Shown here in pieces: positions 7,901 to 11,289 of a DNA stretch of 11,289 nt; position 1 is the stretch's first letter, and each line of letters starts with the position of its first letter. The notes beneath the pieces were generated by a model. It saw nothing but the letters and a program-made list of their open reading frames with translations, was not told the origin of the DNA and searched no databases. Origin of the DNA: an uncultured Eubacteriales bacterium. GTDB lineage: Bacteria > Bacillota_A > Clostridia > Christensenellales > Aristaeellaceae. Made by a program: the position numbers and the translations under genes. The stretch is taken from assembly GCA_900321945.1 (NCBI GenBank), contig ONXY01000021.1, positions 1 through 11,289 on the forward strand, read 5' to 3'.

Positions 7901-9395
7901 CGGCGGACGCCTGACAAAGGACGGCTTCGATATCCCGTTCGAGGTTTTTCTGGGCTTCGAGGGAGACAAGGTTCCGGATATCGACCTGAACTTTTCGGGA
8001 GAGTATCAGAACCGGGCCCACCACTATGTGGAGGAGCTGTTCGGGCATGATCACGTGTTCCGGGCGGGAACCATTTCCGGCCTGGCGGACAAGACGGCCT
8101 ACGGCTATGCCCTGCACTATCTGGAGGATCGGGGGATCCAGGCAGGAAACGCGGAAAAGATGCGGCTGGCCGCGGAATGCACCGGGGTCAAGCGGACCAC
8201 CGGCCAGCATCCGGGCGGGATGGTTGTCGTGCCGCAGGAATACGATATCTGTGAATTCACCGCGGTCCAGCATCCGGCGGACGATCTGGAAAGCGATTTT
8301 ACCACCACGCATTTCGACTTCAACTCAATGCACGACATTCTGGTGAAGCTGGACTGCCTGGGGCATGATGATCCGACCATGATGCATGAGCTGGAAAAGC
8401 TGACCGGCGTGAACTTTCAGGAGGTTCCCCTGGACGACCCCGGCGTGCGGAGCCTGTTTACCTCCCCGGCAGCCCTGGGTGTCACATCGGAGGACATTCT
8501 GTGCAACACGGGCACCTACGGTGTGCCGGAGTTCGGAACGGAATTTGTACGGGGCATGCTGCAGGATACCCAGCCCTGCACCATGGAGGAGCTGCTGCGG
8601 ATTTCCGGCCTGAGCCACGGGACGGATGTGTGGCTGGGAAACGCCAAGGACCTGATCAACGCGGGCATTGCCACCCTGAGCGAATGCGTGTGCTGCCGGG
8701 ACGACATTATGAACTACCTGATGGACCAGGGGGTTAAGCCGAAAATGGCTTTTACCACCATGGAGAGCGTCCGGAAGGGCAAGGGACTGAAGCCGGAGAT
8801 GGAGCAGGCGATGATCGAGGCGGGGGTTCCCGAATGGTTTATGGACAGCTGCCGGAAAATCAAATACATGTTCCCGAAGGGGCACGCGGTGGCCTACGTG
8901 ACCATGAGCCTGCGGGTGGCCTGGTTCAAGCTGCATGAGCCCCTGGCCTACTACTGTGCCTACTTTACGGTGCGGGGGGACGGCTTTGACGCCGGAACCA
9001 TGATCCTTTCCCCGGACACCTGCCGGGAGCGGATCCGGGAGATCCGGGCAATGGACAAGCCCAGCGCGAAGGATAAGGAAATCGCCACCTGCCTGGAGCT
9101 GGTGCTGGAAATGAACATGCGGGGAATCCGCTTCCTGCCGGTGGATCTCTACCGCAGCGATGTCAGCAGCTTTCTCATGGAGGACGGAAACATCCGCTGC
9201 CCCTTTACCAGCCTGAGCGGGCTGGGAGCAAACGCGGCGATCCCCATCGTGGAGGCCCGGAAGCAGGGGGAATTCCTTTCGGTGGAGGACCTGCGGCAGC
9301 GGGGGAAGGCGGGAGCCGGAACCATCGAAATGCTGCGTGCCCACGGAGCGCTGGAGGGGCTGAGCGAAACCAGCCAGATCAGCATGTTTTCCTGA
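4974..9395 (+). CDS. polC: DNA polymerase III subunit alpha, Gram-positive PolC type
   Basis: This is the chromosomal replicase with built-in 3'-5' proofreading. The 1473-residue product is slightly longer than Bacillus PolC. In order, an N-terminal domain (1-190) is followed by a Lys/Glu/Gly-rich linker (195-231) and an OB fold (about 250-350). Next comes a PHP domain (H376, H378, D409, H410, E434; resumes at 640-830 with GDVHFLDP near 768), split by a DEDDh exonuclease at about 456-625 (D460, E462, D545, H598, D603). The polymerase core follows, with SRGSVGSS at 920-927 and a zinc site of C947/C950 and C973/C976. Its catalytic triad is D1002, D1004 and D1127, matching the spacing of Geobacillus D973/D975/D1098. 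The extreme C-terminus QISMF (1468-1472) is a beta-clamp binding peptide. The ATG at 4974 has GGGGAG at 4961-4966. All catalytic residues look intact. Confidence 0.99.
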   Translation: MSYEDLISRIAREIPALAGKLSAPRATYVKSLKKTYITFESTVLVGEKEFLRLERILREAFPGRTLAVRVTSPSLRDSFLADAGAYRSVLTDFLRRNYPAMVAWLPSIDWSCSGGRVTLTFPDEFSLQYMGRNNIANRLAVAIREIFDAQVVVETTLAGDRETRLERIRREREQSLMTVTRAEMAERYGTEYAPAEKPDQEKKKRGGTESRGDGSGKKEKAGKAAPAQDPGNVILGRPIAGRPTEISQLTDESGLVTIQGDVFMTERKELKGGETVLLSFAVTDYTSSVQCKVFLNYRGRKVSRGEEASLPPITDQQRDAVDKLAKKITDGMSVRLRGTCEYDRYSRELAVMVRDLSAIQREEREDRAEEKRVELHLHTNMSTMDALTPVGDLIGRAVKWGHPAIAVTDHGVLQSFPAAFRAAKGKIRLIPGCEGYLIDEKDIVERADDRPWDGPVVVLDFESTGLNTGSARIIEIGAVRMEKGTITASFDELVDPGEPLKPKITEVTHITDAMLSGKPRAEELLPKLMEFIGDCPIAAHNSAFDAALLRTELKRLGRTFENPVMDTLTYARKLYPQLKSFRLNALCKHLGVSLKNAHRAVHDATATAQCLRRMLEETAERFPELRTYRDLNRKLRGGAIGSSWHIILLAKNRTGLVNLNRLVSISHLEYFRRQPHMPRAEIQKHREGLIVGSACEAGELFRAVLAGESEEKLAEIASFYDYLEIQPIGNNAFLIREGYAKDEEELRDLNRAIVRLGEKTGKPVVATGDVHFLDPKDAVGRAVIQAGMDYPDADLQPPLYFKTTEEMLEEFAYLGPEKAREVVITNPRKIAESVEEISLFPKHPKGEDTFQPFWDDAEDQIQQMTWDTAEEMYGSPLPEIVEARLKKELKSIVGYGYCTLYNIAQKLVSRSLEDGYLVGSRGSVGSSLVARMCGITEVNALPPHYRCEKCHKGFFDVDKSRYHVGVDLPDRDCPQCGGRLTKDGFDIPFEVFLGFEGDKVPDIDLNFSGEYQNRAHHYVEELFGHDHVFRAGTISGLADKTAYGYALHYLEDRGIQAGNAEKMRLAAECTGVKRTTGQHPGGMVVVPQEYDICEFTAVQHPADDLESDFTTTHFDFNSMHDILVKLDCLGHDDPTMMHELEKLTGVNFQEVPLDDPGVRSLFTSPAALGVTSEDILCNTGTYGVPEFGTEFVRGMLQDTQPCTMEELLRISGLSHGTDVWLGNAKDLINAGIATLSECVCCRDDIMNYLMDQGVKPKMAFTTMESVRKGKGLKPEMEQAMIEAGVPEWFMDSCRKIKYMFPKGHAVAYVTMSLRVAWFKLHEPLAYYCAYFTVRGDGFDAGTMILSPDTCRERIREIRAMDKPSAKDKEIATCLELVLEMNMRGIRFLPVDLYRSDVSSFLMEDGNIRCPFTSLSGLGANAAIPIVEARKQGEFLSVEDLRQRGKAGAGTIEMLRAHGALEGLSETSQISMFS

Positions 9396-9458
9396 GAAAA
9401 GGCAGGGATCCGGACGGCGGATGTCGAAATGAAAGACCCATCAGGCTGAGCGGAAGAG

Positions 9459-9465
9459 AAAGGAG
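9459..9465 (+). promoter_or_regulatory. Ribosome binding site deciding a GTG start
   Basis: AAAGGAG lies nine bases upstream of the GTG at 9475. The next in-frame ATG (9487) would be 21 bases away, too far for initiation, so this site supports GTG as the start of the small septum-type protein gene. Confidence 0.75.
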
Positions 9466-9474
9466 CTTACGGCC

Positions 9475-9813
9475 GTGCAGAATACGATGAATTACCGGTC
9501 CTTTCTGTGGATCATCGGGGCGATGGCCGCGGTCTTCCTGATCCTGTTCCTGATTCTTTCCGGGCAGGCCACGGAAAAGCGCCAGCAGGAAACGGCGCTG
9601 AACGTGACGCTGAACCGCCTGGAGGAAGCGAACAAGGAGATGGAAAACCGGCTGAAGCTGGTGGAGACGGAGGATTACGTCGTGACCAGCGCCATGAATA
9701 ACTATGCCTTTATCAACAGGAATGACCTGCGCTTCCAGTTTACGAACCCGGAAGCGCTGTATGCCTATACGGAGGATGAACTGAAAATCCTGATGGACGA
9801 GATGTCGGATTAG
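9475..9813 (+). CDS. Small single-pass membrane coiled-coil protein, FtsB/DivIC septum-formation-initiator type
   Basis: The 112-residue product has a short polar N-terminus, one strongly hydrophobic helix (about 10-29), and a heptad-like Leu/Glu/Lys coiled coil (about 32-62). Its C-terminal segment has ETEDYVVTSAMNNYAFINRNDLRF. That layout (short cytoplasmic end, membrane anchor, extracytoplasmic coiled coil, then an E-T-x-x-Y...A...Y-x-x-x-x-x-x-D/E-x-x-F block) resembles FtsB/DivIC-family division proteins, which pair with FtsL and FtsQ/DivIB at the septum. Assignment to DivIC specifically is inference. Other small bitopic coiled-coil proteins have a similar outline, and the usual neighbours of divIC (for example hsp15/rlmH or S1-domain genes) are absent. 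A GTG start is chosen from the ribosome binding site. The gene lies 79 bases after polC and probably shares its transcript. Confidence 0.7.
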   Translation: MQNTMNYRSFLWIIGAMAAVFLILFLILSGQATEKRQQETALNVTLNRLEEANKEMENRLKLVETEDYVVTSAMNNYAFINRNDLRFQFTNPEALYAYTEDELKILMDEMSD

Positions 9814-9874
9814 ACCGATCCGCCGGGGGCGGAGCGGGGCTCAGGCATGAAACCTTATTTCCCGAAGGAAAACA

Positions 9875-9880
9875 GGGAGG
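9875..9880 (+). promoter_or_regulatory. Ribosome binding site deciding the Ppx/GppA start
   Basis: GGGAGG lies five bases before the ATG at 9886. An in-frame ATG at 9847 would add 13 residues (MKPYFPKENREAR) that do not look like family sequence and has only a weak GGAG-like site upstream. The family normally begins a few residues before its first phosphate loop, which agrees with 9886. Confidence 0.7.
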
Positions 9881-9885
9881 CGCGC

Positions 9886-10803
9886 ATGCAGGTAGTAGCA
9901 GTAATCGGAATCGGATCCAATTCGGTGCGCATGCTGATTGCGGAAGTGGAGGAAGACGGATTCCGGCGCCTGACCCGGGACAGGGAGGGGACGAGACTGT
10001 TTGCCGGGCTGGACGCGGAGGGAAACCTGCAGCCCGAAAGCATGGAAAAAACTGCCGCGGCCGTGGAACGGATGGCCCGGTCCGCCCGGAAAATCGGATG
10101 TGACCGGCTGCATGTCTTTGCCACCAGCGCCTCCCGGGATGCCCGGAACGGGGAAGCGTTCCTGAAGCTGCTGAGGGACAGAACCGGCGCGGAGCCGGAG
10201 ATCATCAGCGGAGAGGAAGAAGCCGTGCTCAGCTTTCTGGGCGCGACGGAAATCGCCCCGAAGGGGGAGCCCTGCGGCGTCATTGATATCGGCGGCGGGA
10301 GCACGGAGCTGGTCATCGGCAAAGCGGGGGAGATCGATCTGGCCATCTCCTGCCAGATGGGCGCTGTCCGGCTGTTCCGAATGCTGCCCATTGAAAAAAA
10401 GGAAGACATGCCGGCCGTGGAAGCCGCGGCGGGAAAGATTCTGACGGAAAAATGGAATACCTGCAGGGTGCCGCCCGTGCCGAAAAACTGGATCGGTACG
10501 GGTGGCACCTTTACTGCGCTGGCCGCATTGCACAGAGGAATTCACTGGACGGACCGGACCTATATGCACGGAACCTGCCTGCCCCGGGAACGCATCCGGG
10601 AAATCGGGGAGAAGCTGGCCGGCATGACGCCGGAGCAGCGGCTGCAGCTGGAAGGACTGCAGCCCAGCCGGGCCGATATTGTGGTCCACGGGATCTGCAT
10701 CCTGCTGGCGGTGATGAAGCACCTGAACGCGGACTCCGTCGTGGTCAGTGAGTACGGCAATCTGGACGGCTACATCAGAAAGCATTATGCTCAGAAGGGC
10801 TGA
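9886..10803 (+). CDS. Ppx/GppA family phosphatase (exopolyphosphatase / pppGpp phosphohydrolase family), short form
   Basis: Members of this actin-like ATPase superfamily hydrolyse inorganic polyphosphate or convert pppGpp to ppGpp, and which substrate applies here cannot be told. From the chosen start the product has 305 residues, the short two-domain form without the C-terminal HD-like domains of E. coli Ppx. Family motifs in order are the first phosphate loop GIGSNSVRML at 8-17, FATSASRDARNG, the glutamate-rich IISGEEEA at 106-113, the second phosphate loop DIGGGSTE at 134-141, and a later Gly-rich GTGGTF. Oddly, motif one normally begins with Asp (D-[IL]-G-S-N-S), but residue 8 is Gly, while the other catalytic blocks look normal. 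Activity may be altered. It is 72 bases after the preceding gene and the last rightward gene in the window. No ppk is visible nearby. Confidence 0.88.
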   Translation: MQVVAVIGIGSNSVRMLIAEVEEDGFRRLTRDREGTRLFAGLDAEGNLQPESMEKTAAAVERMARSARKIGCDRLHVFATSASRDARNGEAFLKLLRDRTGAEPEIISGEEEAVLSFLGATEIAPKGEPCGVIDIGGGSTELVIGKAGEIDLAISCQMGAVRLFRMLPIEKKEDMPAVEAAAGKILTEKWNTCRVPPVPKNWIGTGGTFTALAALHRGIHWTDRTYMHGTCLPRERIREIGEKLAGMTPEQRLQLEGLQPSRADIVVHGICILLAVMKHLNADSVVVSEYGNLDGYIRKHYAQKG

Positions 10804-10833
10804 TGTCCTTTCCGGCGGGACAGGCGAAGGCAC

Positions 10834-10867
10834 AAAAAGGAAGGCGCTCCGAATCGGGGCGCCTTCC
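10834..10867 (-). terminator. Intrinsic terminator between convergent genes, strong for the leftward gene
   Basis: GGAAGGCGCTCCG (10839-10851) pairs with CGGGGCGCCTTCC (10855-10867), giving a 13-pair stem with one G-U pair and an AAT loop. Directly to its left on the plus strand is AAAAA (10834-10838), which reads as UUUUU right after the stem in a leftward transcript, a textbook terminator for the minus-strand gene ending at 10900. In the rightward direction only a poor T-rich run follows (near 10876-10884), so it may also stop the phosphatase transcript, but less surely. It lies 35 bases after one stop and 32 bases after the other. Confidence 0.88.
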
Positions 10868-10899
10868 TCCGTATAGTTTGTGTTCAGCCTTTGGAGGGA

Positions 10900-11289
10900 T
10901 TACTTGCGCAGCAGCACAAGCACCAGGGCGAGATCACCTCGCAGGGCTTCCTCCGATTCGGACTCGGGGAAGGCTGCCTGAGAGAGATCCTTGCCGTTTT
11001 CTGCGGCATAGGCTCCGCAGAGGGAGAGCAGTCTCTCCCGGGTCAGAACGGAAGTATCAGCCCCGGCGGCTTCGGGAGCGGGCTCGGCGGCTTCCTCCGC
11101 GGGAGCTTCTTCCGCGGCTTCGGCGGCTTCCTCCGCGGGAGCTTCTTCCGCGGCTTCGGGAGCGGGCTCGGCAGCTTCCTCCGCGGGAGCTTCTTCTACG
11201 GCTTCGGGAGCGGGCTCGGCGGCTTCCTCCGCGGGAGCTTCTTCTACGGCTTCGGGAGCGGGCTCGGCAGCTTCCTCCGCGGGAGCTTC
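10900..11289 (-). CDS. Ala/Glu/Pro-rich repeat protein, C-terminal part (5' end outside window)
   Basis: Read leftward from the window edge, the frame is open for 129 codons to a TAA at 10902-10900; no start codon is in the window. The first 76 residues are tandem repeats of a 16-residue unit, EAPAEEAAEPAPEAVE or close variants, strongly acidic, with one 12-residue copy. The last 53 residues are different. They run from ADTSVLTRERLLSLCGAY, through a middle NGKDLSQAAF and acidic ESESEEALRG, to the hydrophobic end LALVLVLLRK, probably mainly helical. The coding frame is supported by every repeat being a multiple of three, by differences that are mostly synonymous, and by a strong terminator 32 bases past the stop. 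I do not recognise the family. Such repeats usually act as extended spacers in surface, envelope or scaffold proteins, but the function here is unknown. It is convergent to, and not part of, the housekeeping operon. Confidence 0.75.
   Translation of the reverse strand, partial: EAPAEEAAEPAPEAVEEAPAEEAAEPAPEAVEEAPAEEAAEPAPEAAEEAPAEEAAEAAEEAPAEEAAEPAPEAAGADTSVLTRERLLSLCGAYAAENGKDLSQAAFPESESEEALRGDLALVLVLLRK
11062..11289 (-). repeat. 48-base coding minisatellite (five copies, one shortened to 36 bases)
   Basis: In coding direction the copies are 11289-11242, 11241-11194, 11193-11146, 11145-11110 (36 bases) and 11109-11062, and the array may continue past the window edge. The first two copies differ by one synonymous base (GCT or GCC at codon 7). 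The third differs from the first by two bases in codon 15, turning Val into Ala. The fourth lacks 12 bases encoding PAPE. All units keep the frame. Such near-identity at the DNA level implies recent expansion or homogenisation. Confidence 0.93.

Noticed and set aside
8325..9344. Minus-strand open frame of 339 codons opposite the PolC polymerase core
   Set aside because: It is antisense to invariant polymerase motifs and has no supporting start signal or domain. It is a composition artefact.
9396..9474. Search for a promoter or terminator separating polC from the downstream genes
   Set aside because: No convincing -35/-10 pair and no hairpin with a T-tract is visible. Only a weak five-pair ATCCG/CGGAT repeat was found.
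9819..9833. Hairpin TCCGCC-GGG-GGCGGA between the septum-type gene and the phosphatase gene
   Set aside because: The stem is only six pairs with no following T-tract, so it is not a terminator. It is easily expected by chance at this GC content.
9847..9885. Upstream ATG giving the phosphatase a 13-residue extension, or a separate leader peptide
   Set aside because: The better-placed GGGAGG and the family's usual N-terminus favour 9886. There is no stop making a separate peptide and no leader-like repeated codon.
11062..11289. Repeat array considered as a CRISPR array
   Set aside because: The units are contiguous with no unique spacers, are multiples of three and encode a continuous protein frame. 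They form a coding minisatellite.

Overview
The window is a stretch of a bacterial chromosome, about 60% GC by eye. It is packed with housekeeping genes read left to right, plus the 3' end of one accessory-looking gene read right to left at the right edge. The order uppS-cdsA-dxr-rseP-ispG-polC, with a Gram-positive type PolC, points to a Firmicute. ispG sits between rseP and polC, where Bacillus has proS, which suggests class Clostridia in the broad sense. A finer placement is not supportable from this sequence.

Layout. 1-4899 is a tight cluster for isoprenoid, lipid-carrier and membrane functions. It holds uppS (5' end missing), cdsA, dxr, rseP and ispG, with two 4-base ATGA overlaps (uppS/cdsA and dxr/rseP) and gaps of 37 and 48 bases. 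dxr and ispG are two steps of the MEP isoprenoid pathway, whose products UppS condenses into undecaprenyl diphosphate for the cell wall. cdsA makes CDP-diacylglycerol for phospholipids, and rseP encodes a site-2 intramembrane protease. 4974-9395 is polC, the replicative DNA polymerase. 9475-9813 encodes a small membrane-anchored coiled-coil protein of the FtsB/DivIC type. 9886-10803 encodes a Ppx/GppA-family phosphatase. All eight genes could be one long transcription unit, since no internal terminator or convincing promoter is visible.

Right end. Between the convergent genes lies a strong hairpin (10839-10867) whose U-tract serves the leftward gene. That gene (10900-11289, minus strand, 5' end outside the window) encodes near-perfect 16-residue Ala/Glu/Pro repeats followed by a 53-residue C-terminal segment that I do not recognise.

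No RNA gene, insertion sequence, CRISPR array, phage gene or defence system was seen, and no gene-free stretch exceeds about 100 bases. I find no evidence for a previously undescribed system. The observations most worth a second look are the repeat protein and the Ppx/GppA protein, which lacks the usual first-motif aspartate.
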